Part shown: one piece after another, positions 1-9,800 of the stretch | Layout: each line of letters opens with the position of its first letter | Numbering within the stretch: position 1 is the first letter of the stretch | Assembly (NCBI GenBank): GCA_045122895.1 | Contig: JBGVIE010000075.1 | Location: 1 to 33,411, forward strand | From: RGIG1934 sp045122895 | GTDB lineage: Bacteria; Bacillota; Clostridia; Lachnospirales; Lachnospiraceae | Reading direction: 5' to 3' | Length of the DNA: 33,411 nt | Made by a program: the position numbers and the translations under genes | The notes under the pieces: generated by a model | What the model was told of the DNA's origin: nothing | Seen by the model: only the letters and a program-made list of their open reading frames with translations | Databases searched by the model: none

Positions 1-1802
1 GCGATGAGCAGGACGCGATTATTTATGTGGGGAAGGCGGTGAACCTTCACAATCGCGTCCGTTCTTATTTTCGGAAGATCGTGGGGCGGGGGCCTCAGAT
101 CGACCGGATGGTGAAGCAGATCGATCGCTTTGAATATATAGTGACGGATTCGGAGATAGAAGCTTTGATACTTGAGTGCAATTTAATAAAAGAGCATAGA
201 CCAAAATACAACACTATGTTAAAAGACGATAAGGGCTACCCGTTTATTCGGGTAACCCTTAACGAGCCTTATCCGAGAGTAAAACTGGCAAGAAAAATGG
301 CTAGGGACAAGTCTAAATACTATGGTCCGTATCCAAGTGCAACAGCGGTAAAGGATACAATTGACTTGCTCACAAAACTTTACCAGATAAGAACCTGTAA
401 CAGGGTTTTGCCAAGAGATATAGGAAAAGGGCGGCCATGTCTTAACTATCATATACATCAGTGTGATGCTCCTTGTATGGGATATATCGATGAAGAGGAA
501 TATAAGAAAAAAATTGAGTCAGTAACAGGGTTTTTAAATGGCAATTATACACCTGTGACCAAGATGCTGGAAGAGAGAATGTACGAGGCATCAGAGGATA
601 TGAGATATGAAGAGGCAATGGGGTATCGAGATTTATTAAATGAGGTAAAGCATATTGCACTTAAACAGAAGATGACTCTTGATGAGACGGAAGACAGAGA
701 TATAATTGCTTATGCAAAAGAATACTCGGATGCAGTTGTTCAGGTGTTTTTTATACGTGGTGGAAAGATGCTTGGGCGTGAGCATTTTCATATATCAATA
801 GCACCGGAAGATGAAGAGAGTGAATTGCTATCAGTTTTTATTAAACAATATTATGGTGGAAGTCCATTTATTCCAAGAGAACTGTTTTTGCAGGAGGAGG
901 TAAAAGATACAAAACTGATTGAAGAATGGTTATCAGGAAAAAGAGGTGGCAGGGTGACAATCAAAGTGCCTAAAAAAGGTGAGAAGGAAAAACTGGTTGA
1001 GCTTGCCAAAAAGAACGCTTTAATGGTACTTGAAAAGGATAAAGAGAAGATAAAACGTGAAGAGCTAAGAACAATAGGTGCTGTAAGAGAACTGGAGAAG
1101 CTCATAGGACTTAGTGAAATTCACAGGATGGAAGCCTTTGATATCTCAAACACAAATGGATTTGAGTCGGTTGGGTCTATGATAGTGTATGAAGATGGGC
1201 AGCCAAAAAGACGTGATTATAGAAAATTTAAGATAAAGACAGTTGATGGACCAAACGATTATGCAAGTATGAAGGAGGTTCTTACAAGACGTTTTTCGCA
1301 TGGATTAGAAGAACAGAATGAATTAAAGGAAAAAGGTCTTGATAAGGAACTGGGTAAATTTACAAGGTTTCCTGATTTGCTTATGATGGATGGTGGAAGA
1401 GGTCAGGTAAATATAGCACTTGAGGTACTTGGGGAACTCGGACTTAACATACCGGTTTGTGGTATGGTAAAGGATGATCATCATAGGACAAGAGGTCTTT
1501 ACTATAACAATGTTGAGATACCAATAGACGTACATGGAGAAGGCTTCAGACTTATCACAAGGATTCAGGATGAAGCACACAGATTTGCCATTGAATATCA
1601 TAAGAGTCTTAGAAGTAAAGGACAGGTAAAATCAATACTTGATGAGATAGAAGGGATAGGTCCTAAGAGAAGACTTGAACTTATGCGCTATTTTAAGTCT
1701 TTGGAGAGGCTCAGGGAGGCAACGGTTGAGGAAATAAAAGAGGCTCCGTCCATGAATGAAAAATCTGCAACGAGTGTCTATAATTTTTTTCATAAGAAAT
1801 AG
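1..1802 (+). CDS. uvrC: Excinuclease ABC subunit C (5' end outside window)
   Basis: UvrC makes the 3' and 5' incisions around bulky DNA lesions together with UvrA and UvrB. The frame is open from base 3 with no start codon, so the gene begins upstream; the GTG at 27 is an internal valine. The first visible residues contain IIYVGKA, the second half of the GIY-YIG nuclease core, so only about 20 N-terminal residues are missing. Later come a Cys-bearing linker, a UVR segment near 540-660, the RNase H-like 5'-incision domain (FDISNTNG near 1138, MMDGGRG near 1384), and a C-terminal helix-hairpin-helix (EGIGPKRR near 1651). About 599 codons are visible, which fits the family's usual 600-630. The first 120 bases are much richer in GC (about 56%) than the rest of the gene. 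No terminator separates it from hprK, so cotranscription is likely. Confidence 0.96.
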   Translation, partial: DEQDAIIYVGKAVNLHNRVRSYFRKIVGRGPQIDRMVKQIDRFEYIVTDSEIEALILECNLIKEHRPKYNTMLKDDKGYPFIRVTLNEPYPRVKLARKMARDKSKYYGPYPSATAVKDTIDLLTKLYQIRTCNRVLPRDIGKGRPCLNYHIHQCDAPCMGYIDEEEYKKKIESVTGFLNGNYTPVTKMLEERMYEASEDMRYEEAMGYRDLLNEVKHIALKQKMTLDETEDRDIIAYAKEYSDAVVQVFFIRGGKMLGREHFHISIAPEDEESELLSVFIKQYYGGSPFIPRELFLQEEVKDTKLIEEWLSGKRGGRVTIKVPKKGEKEKLVELAKKNALMVLEKDKEKIKREELRTIGAVRELEKLIGLSEIHRMEAFDISNTNGFESVGSMIVYEDGQPKRRDYRKFKIKTVDGPNDYASMKEVLTRRFSHGLEEQNELKEKGLDKELGKFTRFPDLLMMDGGRGQVNIALEVLGELGLNIPVCGMVKDDHHRTRGLYYNNVEIPIDVHGEGFRLITRIQDEAHRFAIEYHKSLRSKGQVKSILDEIEGIGPKRRLELMRYFKSLERLREATVEEIKEAPSMNEKSATSVYNFFHKK

Positions 1803-1863
1803 AAAAAATGAAATTATTATGGTATGATTAGACTAATATGTTTGATGAAAGGAACAGGTGTGT

Positions 1864-2796
1864 ATGCAACAGGTAAAATTATCCAAAATAATAGAAAAAA
1901 TGGAACTAAAAAATCTCACTCCGGAAGTAGTGGTAGATGACATAGGGGTAAGTTCTACAGACATCAGTCGTCCGGCGATGCAGTTGACCGGATTTTATGA
2001 TCATTTTGATAAGGACAGAGTTCAGGTTATCGGTCATGTAGAATATGCATATATGCAGACTTTGTCAGAAGATAGAAAGCGTGAAGTGTATGACAGATTT
2101 ATGTCGTATAATATTCCGTGTGTTATTTTTTGTAGAAGTCTTGAGCCTGACGAGGTAGTTCTTGAGATGGCGAATAAACATGGTGTACCTATTCTTATGA
2201 CATCTAAGACTACATCAGCATTTGTTGCAGAGATAATAAGATGGCTTAATGTGGAGCTTGCACCATGTGTCTCTATTCACGGCGTACTTGTTGATGTTTA
2301 TGGTGAAGGTGTACTTATTATGGGTGAGAGTGGAATCGGTAAGAGCGAGGCAGCCCTTGAGCTTATTAAGCGTGGTCACCGACTTGTAACTGATGATGTT
2401 GTTGAAATCAGAAAGATAAGTGATGAGACACTTGTTGGAACATCTCCTGATATAACGAGGCATTTTATTGAACTTAGAGGTATTGGAATTATTGATGTTA
2501 AGACTCTTTTCGGTGTAGAAAGTGTTAAGGAAAATCAGGAAATCGATATGGTAATTAAGTTGGAGGACTGGAACAGAGAAAAAGAGTATGACAGGCTCGG
2601 ACTTGAGGAACAATATACGGAGTTTCTTGGCAATAAGGTTGTATGTCATTCTATTCCTATCAGACCAGGACGTAACCTTGCAATCATTGTTGAATCTGCA
2701 GCGGTTAACCACAGACAGAAGAAGATGGGATACAATGCAGCACAGGAATTATATAACCGTGTTCAGAGAAATCTCGGAAGTAAAGTAGAACAATAA
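1864..2796 (+). CDS. hprK: HPr kinase/phosphorylase
   Basis: This is the bifunctional enzyme that phosphorylates and dephosphorylates Ser46 of HPr and Crh, the sensor step of carbon catabolite repression in Firmicutes. The protein has about 310 residues, the normal length. His139 in the IHGVLVDVYG segment, the Walker A loop GESGIGKS (154-161) and the family signature ELRGIGIIDV are all present. I chose ATG 1864 because the GGAA of the ribosome binding site lies 9 bases upstream; GTG 1858, two codons earlier, is possible. It follows uvrC by 61 bases and precedes a glucokinase. Its likely substrate, an HPr-like protein with Ser46, is encoded five genes downstream in the same run. Confidence 0.96.
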   Translation: MQQVKLSKIIEKMELKNLTPEVVVDDIGVSSTDISRPAMQLTGFYDHFDKDRVQVIGHVEYAYMQTLSEDRKREVYDRFMSYNIPCVIFCRSLEPDEVVLEMANKHGVPILMTSKTTSAFVAEIIRWLNVELAPCVSIHGVLVDVYGEGVLIMGESGIGKSEAALELIKRGHRLVTDDVVEIRKISDETLVGTSPDITRHFIELRGIGIIDVKTLFGVESVKENQEIDMVIKLEDWNREKEYDRLGLEEQYTEFLGNKVVCHSIPIRPGRNLAIIVESAAVNHRQKKMGYNAAQELYNRVQRNLGSKVEQ

Positions 2797-2819
2797 ATAA
2801 AACGGAGGATTAAGAAGTT

Positions 2820-3758
2820 ATGGCAGAATATGGATTTGGAGTAGATATAGGTGGAACAACAGTAAAGATGGGGCTTTTCAGTGTGGATGGAACTTTACTA
2901 GATAACTGGGAGATTCCAACTCGTAAGGATGACGGAGGAATGTATATTCTTCCTGATATTGCAGAAGCTATCAAGAAAAAAATGAAAGAGAAAAAGATTG
3001 AAAAGAGCAACTGTGCCGGTGTTGGTATGGGGGTTCCCGGACCAATCAAGGAAGATGGAACAGTTCTTAAGTGTGTTAACCTTGGATGGGGGATATTTAA
3101 CGTAGCTGACGAACTTAGCAATATGATTGATATGCCTGTAAAGGTCGGGAATGATGCTAATATGGCTGCCATGGGTGAGATGTGGCAGGGTGGCGGAAAA
3201 GGCTACAAAAATCAGGTAATGGTTACACTTGGAACCGGTGTGGGCGGTGGAATTATCATCGATGGTAAAGTTATATCAGGTACAAACGGAGCCGGTGGGG
3301 AAATAGGACACATCAAGATTAAACATGATGAAACAGATGTGTGTGGTTGTGGTAAGACCGGATGTCTTGAGCAGTACGCATCAGCAACAGGTATAGTAAA
3401 GGCAGCAAAGAAAGCGCTTAACAATACAGACAGACCTTCAAGACTTAGAGAGGTTCAATATATCTCAGCCAAAGAAGTATTTGATGCTGCAAAGGCAGGA
3501 GATGATATGGCAATCGATTTGGTTGATGATCTTGGAGCCAATCTTGGACTTGCACTTGCACATATCGCATGTGTAGTTGACCCGGAAGTGTTTGTTATCG
3601 GCGGTGGAGTTTCAAAAGCTGGAGACATTCTTATTGAGACGGTTAAGAAGCATTTTGAAGAAAATGCATTCCATGCATGCAGAGGAACAAAATTTGAGTT
3701 GGCAACACTTGGCAATGACGCAGGAATTTATGGGGCAGCAGCTTTAATTCTTAAGTAA
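2820..3758 (+). CDS. glcK: ROK-family glucokinase
   Basis: Predicted ATP-dependent glucose kinase of the ROK (repressor, ORF, kinase) family, acting in the cytoplasm at the entry of glycolysis. The N-terminus carries the phosphate-binding segment DIGGTTVKMG. The mid-protein VTLGTGVGGG and the zinc-binding CGCGKTGCLEQYASATG signature follow, and IGGGVSKAGD is near the C-terminus. The length of 312 aa is normal for the family. There is no N-terminal DNA-binding domain, so this is an enzyme rather than a ROK repressor. A CGGAGG ribosome binding site lies about 12 bases upstream. It lies between hprK and murB with short gaps, consistent with one operon. The exact sugar preference cannot be read from sequence. 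Confidence 0.92.
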   Translation: MAEYGFGVDIGGTTVKMGLFSVDGTLLDNWEIPTRKDDGGMYILPDIAEAIKKKMKEKKIEKSNCAGVGMGVPGPIKEDGTVLKCVNLGWGIFNVADELSNMIDMPVKVGNDANMAAMGEMWQGGGKGYKNQVMVTLGTGVGGGIIIDGKVISGTNGAGGEIGHIKIKHDETDVCGCGKTGCLEQYASATGIVKAAKKALNNTDRPSRLREVQYISAKEVFDAAKAGDDMAIDLVDDLGANLGLALAHIACVVDPEVFVIGGGVSKAGDILIETVKKHFEENAFHACRGTKFELATLGNDAGIYGAAALILK

Positions 3759-3768
3759 GGAAATGAAT

Positions 3769-4665
3769 ATGCAGGAAAAATTAATTTATATAGTTGGAGA
3801 AGATAACGTATTTGTAGATGAGCCTATGAGCAGACATACTACATTTAAGGTAGGGGGACCAGCCGATTATCTGGTTACTCCTCACACTGTAGAAGAGATA
3901 AAAGATATAATAAAATCCTGTAGAGAAACCAATACTAATTACTACATCATAGGGAATGGAAGCAATCTTTTAGTAAAAGATTCGGGACTTAGAGGTGTTG
4001 TGATTCAGTTGTATAAGAATTTTTCAGATTACACAGTAGAAGGTAACAGAATAACAGCCAAGTCCGGAATTATGTTGTCAGCGCTTAAGGTTCCTGTTAT
4101 AGAGAATGAATTTGCAGGTTATGAATTTGCTTCAGGAATTCCAGGAACACTTGGGGGTGCTGTATATATGAATGCAGGTGCGTATGGCGGTGAGATGAAG
4201 GATATTATAGTAAGCGTCAAGGCACTTGACGAGGAAGGCAATGTTATTACATTGACAAAGGATGAACTTAACTTTTCATATAGACATAGTGAAGTGATGG
4301 ACAAAGGATACATTGTATTAGAGGCTACAATGGAATTTGGTAAGGGCGATGCAAGGAGAATTAAGGCAAAGATGTCTGAACTTGCTCATCAAAGACAGAG
4401 CAAACAGCCTCTTGAATACCCTAGTGCAGGAAGTACGTTTAAGAGACCAGAAGGATATTTTGCCGGAAAACTCATTATGGATAGTAATCTTGCAGGCTAC
4501 ACAGTAGGAGGAGCCAAAGTCTCAGATAAACATTGTGGATTTGTTGTTAATACAGGAAATGCAACAGCGAGTGATATTCTTTGCTTAATTAAAGATGTTC
4601 AGGATAAGGTAATGGAAAAATACGGAGTGAAGTTGGAGACAGAGGTTAAGATTTTAGGAGATTAG
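3769..4665 (+). CDS. murB: UDP-N-acetylenolpyruvoylglucosamine reductase
   Basis: MurB is the FAD- and NADPH-dependent enzyme that reduces the enolpyruvyl group to make UDP-N-acetylmuramate for peptidoglycan. Visible features are the FAD-binding N-terminal segment (HTTFKVGGPAD, then IIGNGSNLLV), the GIPGTLGGAVYMNAGAYGGE block, the catalytic serine in AGSTFKRP, and the C-terminal glutamate region ETEVKILG. It is about 298 aa, a type II MurB of normal size. I chose ATG 3769 because AAGGA lies 7 bases before it; ATG 3763 is too close to that site. The gene starts 10 bases after glcK and ends one base before rapZ, indicating tight co-translation. Confidence 0.96.
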   Translation: MQEKLIYIVGEDNVFVDEPMSRHTTFKVGGPADYLVTPHTVEEIKDIIKSCRETNTNYYIIGNGSNLLVKDSGLRGVVIQLYKNFSDYTVEGNRITAKSGIMLSALKVPVIENEFAGYEFASGIPGTLGGAVYMNAGAYGGEMKDIIVSVKALDEEGNVITLTKDELNFSYRHSEVMDKGYIVLEATMEFGKGDARRIKAKMSELAHQRQSKQPLEYPSAGSTFKRPEGYFAGKLIMDSNLAGYTVGGAKVSDKHCGFVVNTGNATASDILCLIKDVQDKVMEKYGVKLETEVKILGD

Positions 4666-4666
4666 T

Positions 4667-5524
4667 ATGAAATTTGCGATTATAACAGGAATGTCTGGAG
4701 CAGGAAAGAGCACAGTTTTAAGAGTGCTTGAAGATTCGGGATATTATTGTGTAGACAATATTCCAGTTCAGTTGATTGATGATTTTGCGGATTTGTCTTA
4801 CGAGAAAAGTGCAAACGGAAGAAATGTTGCTATGAGCGTGGATATAAGAAGCGGAGAGATGCTTGCTGAGCTCGAGAATATTTTGGACACGATGAAAAGA
4901 AAAGGACACAATTACGAAATCCTATTTTTGGACGCTTCAGACGAGACAATCATTAAGCGATTTAAAGAGACAAGAAGAGCTCATCCTGTGGCACCTAACG
5001 GAAGAGTTGATGAAGGCATAAAAACAGAACGTGGTAAGCTTGAATTTTTGAAAAAAAGAGCAGATTATCTTATTGATACAAGTTATTTGTTAACTAAAGA
5101 CTTAAAGGCTGAAGTTGACAAGATTTTTAACAAGGATTTAAAATACAAGAATCTGTACATAAATGTTATGTCCTTTGGCTTTAAGTATGGAATTCCGGTA
5201 GAGGCTGATTTGGTATTTGATGTAAGATTTATGCCAAACCCATTTTATGTGCCGGAGCTAAAGCCAAGAACAGGCAATGAAAAAGTGGTAAGAGATTACG
5301 TTATGAACTCTGATGTTTCAAGAAATTTTGTGGATAAGCTTTTAGATATGATAACTTTCCTTGTACCTAATTATGTGGCAGAGGGAAAGAATCAGCTTGT
5401 TATAGCAATTGGCTGTACAGGTGGAAAGCACCGTTCGGTGACAGTTGCCAATACTCTGTATGAAACTTTATACGCTAACGATGAGTATGGCGTAAAGATA
5501 TATCACAGAGATATAAGCAAATAG
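4667..5524 (+). CDS. rapZ: RNase adapter / nucleotide-binding protein RapZ (YvcJ)
   Basis: P-loop protein of the RapZ/YvcJ family. In Enterobacteria it is an RNase adapter controlling glmS; in Firmicutes it is a GTP/ATP-binding protein of less clear role. The Walker A loop GMSGAGKS is at the N-terminus. DDFAD and the C-terminal family block IGCTGGKHRSV, with its conserved His and Arg, are also visible. The length of 285 aa is standard. It lies directly between murB and whiA, as in many Firmicutes, but no yvcK-type gene sits between rapZ and whiA here. The start is the only ATG after the murB stop (1-base gap). Confidence 0.95.
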   Translation: MKFAIITGMSGAGKSTVLRVLEDSGYYCVDNIPVQLIDDFADLSYEKSANGRNVAMSVDIRSGEMLAELENILDTMKRKGHNYEILFLDASDETIIKRFKETRRAHPVAPNGRVDEGIKTERGKLEFLKKRADYLIDTSYLLTKDLKAEVDKIFNKDLKYKNLYINVMSFGFKYGIPVEADLVFDVRFMPNPFYVPELKPRTGNEKVVRDYVMNSDVSRNFVDKLLDMITFLVPNYVAEGKNQLVIAIGCTGGKHRSVTVANTLYETLYANDEYGVKIYHRDISK

Positions 5525-5541
5525 CAGATAAGAGGGAAAAA

Positions 5542-6492
5542 ATGTCATTTTCATCAAAAGTAAAACAGGAATTATCTACACAGATTAGTGGCGGCAGGCA
5601 CTGCAAAATAGCAGAGCTCGCCGCTATTTTGAGCCTCATAGGAAGGATTCAGATATCAGTAGGTAACCAATATATGGTAAAAATTCATACAGAAAATATT
5701 CATGTTGCAAGAAAGTACTTTACATTATTGAAGAAAACATTTAATATAAGGACTGATGTGTCTATAAGACAGGGATCGTATTATACGGTAGCTGTAAGAC
5801 GCCATGATGATGCCATGAAGCTTCTTAAAGCTACCAGATTAATGGATGCAAATGGTGAAATAGGCGAGTCTATGGAACTTATGGATAAGAATATACTTAT
5901 GCAGGATTGTTGCAAAAGAGCATTTATAAGAGGTGCTTTTATGGCGGCAGGTTCTATAAGTGACCCGGAGAAGTTTTATCATTTCGAAATCGTTTGCTCC
6001 ACAATGGAAAAGGCAGAGCAACTATGCAGAATAATACAAAATTTTCAAATTGATGCAAAAATAGTTGAAAGGAAGAAGCATTTTGTGGTATATATCAAAG
6101 AAGGGTCTGGAATAGTAGATATTCTTAATGTTATGGAGGCGCATATAGCGCTTATGGATCTTGAGAATGTAAGAATAGTTAAAGAGATGCGAAACAGTGT
6201 TAACCGCAAGGTTAATTGTGAAACGGCAAATCTTAACAAGACTGTATCTGCTGCTGTCAAGCAGATTGAGGATATCAAATATATACGTGATACAGTTGGT
6301 CTTGAAGTATTGTCTCCGGTTCTTAAGGATATGGCGATAGTGAGACTTGAGAATCCTGAAACTCCATTAAAAGAATTAGGTACTTTATTATCACCTTCGG
6401 TTGGTAAATCAGGAGTGAATCACAGACTCAGAAAAATATGTGAAATTGCAGAGGATATTCGTAACAATAAGGAGGAAAGTTATGGTAACTAA
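5542..6492 (+). CDS. whiA: WhiA-family DNA-binding regulator
   Basis: WhiA combines a LAGLIDADG-homing-endonuclease-like N-terminal fold with a C-terminal helix-turn-helix. In Actinobacteria it controls sporulation, and in Firmicutes it affects division and chromosome segregation. The N-terminus SFSSKVKQEL, the RGAFMAAGSISDPEKFYHFE block, and the C-terminal HTH with LGTLLSPSVGKSGVNHRLRKI are characteristic. Its 316 aa is normal. It is preceded by a GAGGG ribosome binding site and follows rapZ by 17 bases. Its last 11 bases overlap the start of the HPr-like gene, which implies translational coupling. Confidence 0.95.
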   Translation: MSFSSKVKQELSTQISGGRHCKIAELAAILSLIGRIQISVGNQYMVKIHTENIHVARKYFTLLKKTFNIRTDVSIRQGSYYTVAVRRHDDAMKLLKATRLMDANGEIGESMELMDKNILMQDCCKRAFIRGAFMAAGSISDPEKFYHFEIVCSTMEKAEQLCRIIQNFQIDAKIVERKKHFVVYIKEGSGIVDILNVMEAHIALMDLENVRIVKEMRNSVNRKVNCETANLNKTVSAAVKQIEDIKYIRDTVGLEVLSPVLKDMAIVRLENPETPLKELGTLLSPSVGKSGVNHRLRKICEIAEDIRNNKEESYGN

Positions 6493-6742
6493 GGACATGA
6501 CAATCGAGATTCAAACAGGATTAGAGGCTAGACCGGTAGCTGTATTTGTACAGGTTGCAAGCCAGTTTGACAGTTCTGTTTATGTTGAGTATGGAACAAA
6601 AAAGGTTAATGCAAAGAGTATTATGGGAATGATGACATTAGGACTTGCTGCAGGTGAAAAAGTTACCGTTTCGGCTGATGGAACTGATGAAGAAGATGCT
6701 ATCGAAAGTATTGAAAAATATTTAAGCAGTAAGGAAGTATAA
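6482..6742 (+). CDS. HPr-like protein with Glu at position 15 (Crh-like)
   Basis: This is an 86-aa HPr-fold protein. True HPr is phosphorylated by PTS enzyme I on His15; here the motif reads GLEARP, so residue 15 is Glu (codon GAG) and phosphotransfer is not possible. Ser46, the HPr kinase site, is kept in NAKSIMG. This resembles Bacillus Crh (Gln15, Ser46 kept), which acts only in catabolite repression and is likewise encoded after the whiA homologue. I chose ATG 6482 because GGAGGAAAG lies just before it, so the frame overlaps whiA by 11 bases. A strong terminator follows, so it closes the operon. It probably works with hprK of the same cluster and a CcpA-type regulator; a normal HPr should be encoded elsewhere. 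Automated annotation would probably call this ptsH. Confidence 0.9.
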   Translation: MVTKDMTIEIQTGLEARPVAVFVQVASQFDSSVYVEYGTKKVNAKSIMGMMTLGLAAGEKVTVSADGTDEEDAIESIEKYLSSKEV

Positions 6743-6765
6743 TTTAATATACATATTGTAATCAG

Positions 6766-6796
6766 GCTGTGACAAAGGAATGTCACAGCTTTTTTT
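6766..6796 (+). terminator. Rho-independent terminator after the HPr-like gene
   Basis: A perfect 9-bp stem, GCTGTGACA (6766-6774) paired with TGTCACAGC (6781-6789), with a 6-base loop, is followed by seven T residues. It ends the uvrC-to-HPr run, just before the dnaE promoter. Confidence 0.93.
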
Positions 6797-6797
6797 A

Positions 6798-6826
6798 TTG
6801 AATATAAAAACAAACTCTAGTATAAT
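6798..6826 (+). promoter_or_regulatory. Sigma-A-type promoter for dnaE
   Basis: TTGAAT (6798-6803), a 17-base spacer and a perfect TATAAT (6821-6826) lie immediately after the upstream terminator and about 40 bases before the dnaE start. Confidence 0.8.
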
Positions 6827-6866
6827 TGACTTATTATGTTTAAATGAAAAAGGGAGACGAGCTAAA

Positions 6867-9800
6867 ATGCCATTTACACATTTACATGTCCATACAGAAT
6901 ATAGCCTTCTAGATGGATCTTCAAAAATTAAAGAATTGCCAAGAAGAGCTAAAGAACTTGGTATGGATGCTCTTGCTATTACTGACCACGGAGTTATGTA
7001 TGGTGTAATAGATTTTTACAGAGAATGTAAGGCTATAGGTATAAAGCCAATTATCGGATGTGAGGTGTATGTGGCACCGGGTTCAAGATTTGATAAAGAG
7101 CAGTCACCTGGTGAGGACAGGTATTATCATCTAGTATTATTGGCAGAGAGTAATAAGGGTTATGACAATCTGATGAAAATAGTTTCAAAAGGCTTTGTAG
7201 ATGGATTTTATTATAAGCCCAGAGTGGATTATGAAGTTCTTAGAGAGTACAGTGAAGGAATTATTTGTCTCAGTGCGTGTCTTGCAGGTGAGGTTCAAAG
7301 ATATCTGGCAAGAGGTATGTATGAAGAAGGTAAGGCGGCTGCGCTTAGATATCAGGAAATATTTGGAGAGGGCAATTTTTTCTTAGAGATGCAGGATCAC
7401 GGAATCTCGACACAGAGAATTGTAAATGCAGACCTGATGCGTATGCATAAAGAGACAGGAATTGAGATGGTAGTCACTAATGATATTCATTACACGTACG
7501 CAAGTGACTGGGAACCACACGATATTCTGCTCTGTATACAGACCGGTAAAAAACTGGACGATGAAGATCGTATGAGATATGAGGGCGGTCAGTATTACTG
7601 CAAGTCAGAGGAGGAGATGACAGCTCTTTTTCCATATGCAAAAGAGGCAATTGAGAATACAGGAAAAATTGCTGACAGATGTAACGTGGAAATAGAGTTT
7701 GGTGTGACAAAGCTTCCCAAATATGATGTGCCGGAAGGATTTACATCCTGGGAATATCTGAATCATCTCTGTATGCAGGGACTTAAGGAGAAATATCCTG
7801 ATGATGACGGGACATTAAAAGAACGACTTGATTATGAGTTGTCCATAATTAATACAATGGGATATGTTGACTATTTTCTGATTGTTTGGGATTTCATACA
7901 TTTTGCAAGGGAGAATGACATTATGGTTGGACCGGGACGAGGCTCGGCAGCTGGAAGTATAGTGTCATATTGCCTTTCGATTACGGATATAGACCCAATA
8001 AGATATAATCTTCTGTTTGAAAGATTTTTGAATCCTGAACGAGTGTCTATGCCTGATATAGACATTGACTTTTGCTACGAGAGACGTCAGGAAGTAATCG
8101 ATTATGTAGTGAGAAAGTATGGAAAAGAGCAGGTTGTGCAGATAGTTACTTTTGGTACACTTGCAGCCAGGGGGGTAATAAGAGATGTTGGAAGGGTTAT
8201 GGATATCCCATATGCAGTATGTGATATGGTATCAAAATCCATTCCAATGGAGCTTGGAATTACAATCGAAAAGGCACTGGAGAAGAATCCTGACCTTAGG
8301 AAATTATATGAAGAGGATTCAGAGATTCACAAGCTTATAGATATGTCAAAGAGGCTTGAAGGGTTGCCAAGACACACCTCTATGCATGCGGCAGGTGTCG
8401 TGATTAGCCAGAAGCCTGTTGATGAATACGTTCCGCTTTCAAGGTCGTCAGACGGAACTATAACTACACAGTATATAATGACAACCCTTGAAGAGTTAGG
8501 GCTTCTCAAGATGGATTTCCTTGGACTCAGAACCCTTACGGTTATTCAGAACGCAGTGAAATTTGCAGAGAAAAATCATGGGATAAAGATAGATATAAAT
8601 AAGATAAATTATGATGATAAGGATGTTCTTGCATCAATAGGTACGGGAAAAACAGATGGTATTTTCCAGCTTGAAAGTCCTGGGATGAAGAACTTTATGA
8701 AGGAATTAAAACCAGAGAATCTTGAAGATATAATTGCAGGAATATCCCTTTATCGACCGGGACCAATGGATTTTATACCAAAGTATCTGGAAGGTAAAAA
8801 TAATCCGTCATCTATAACATATGATTGTCCACAGCTTGAACCGATTTTAAAACCGACGTATGGCTGTATAGTGTATCAGGAGCAGGTAATGCAGATAGTA
8901 AGAGATCTTGCAGGATACACACTAGGACGAAGTGATTTACTTAGAAGGGCGATGTCGAAGAAGAAACAATCTGTAATGGAAAAAGAGAGACAAAGCTTTG
9001 TGTATGGTAATACTGAGGAGAACGTACCCGGTTGTATTGCGAATGGGATATCTGAAGAGACAGCCAACAAGATATATGATGAGATGATAGATTTTGCAAA
9101 GTATGCATTTAATAAATCACATGCGGCAGCATACGCGGTGGTGTCATATCAGACAGCATATCTCAAATACTACTATCCTGTTGAATTTATGGCGGCGCTT
9201 ATGACTTCGGTAATAGATAATCCTTCAAAAGTATCTGCTTATGTATATGCATGTAAAAATATGGACATAAACATTCTTCCACCGGATATTAATGAAGGCG
9301 AGAATGGCTTTTCTGTATCAGGCAATTCAATTCGATATGGTTTATCTGCTATAAAAAGTGTTGGGCATAACGTAATAGAAGGAATTGTTGAAGAAAGGGA
9401 GAAAAACGGTAAGTTTAGAAGTCTTAAAGATTTTATAGAGAGAATGTCTTCTGAGGGGATGAACAAAAGAGCTGTTGAGAATTTTATAAAAGCGGGAGCC
9501 TTTGATTCGCTTGGTGGAAATAGAAAACAGTATATGCAGGTGTATACAGGAATTATTGACCAGGTAAACAACGACAATAAGAAATCAATAGCAGGTCAGA
9601 TGAGTCTGTTTGATTTTGCAGCAGAGGAAGAGAAGGCATCTTTCGAGATTAAGCTTCCTGATGTGGAAGATTACGATATGGACACAAAGCTTGCCTTTGA
9701 AAAGGAAGTACTTGGAATATATGCAAGTGGACATCCTCTTGATAAATATGTTGAAAGTATGAAAAAAAATGTTACAATATTATCCGGTGACTTAGTTCCA

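Noticed and set aside
27..1802. uvrC read as a complete gene starting at position 27
   Set aside because: Position 27 is a GTG valine inside the GIY-YIG core, and the frame continues open to the window start, so the true start is upstream.
2215..2712. 165-aa minus-strand frame inside hprK
   Set aside because: Antisense to hprK across its catalytic motifs, with Asn- and Lys-rich random composition.
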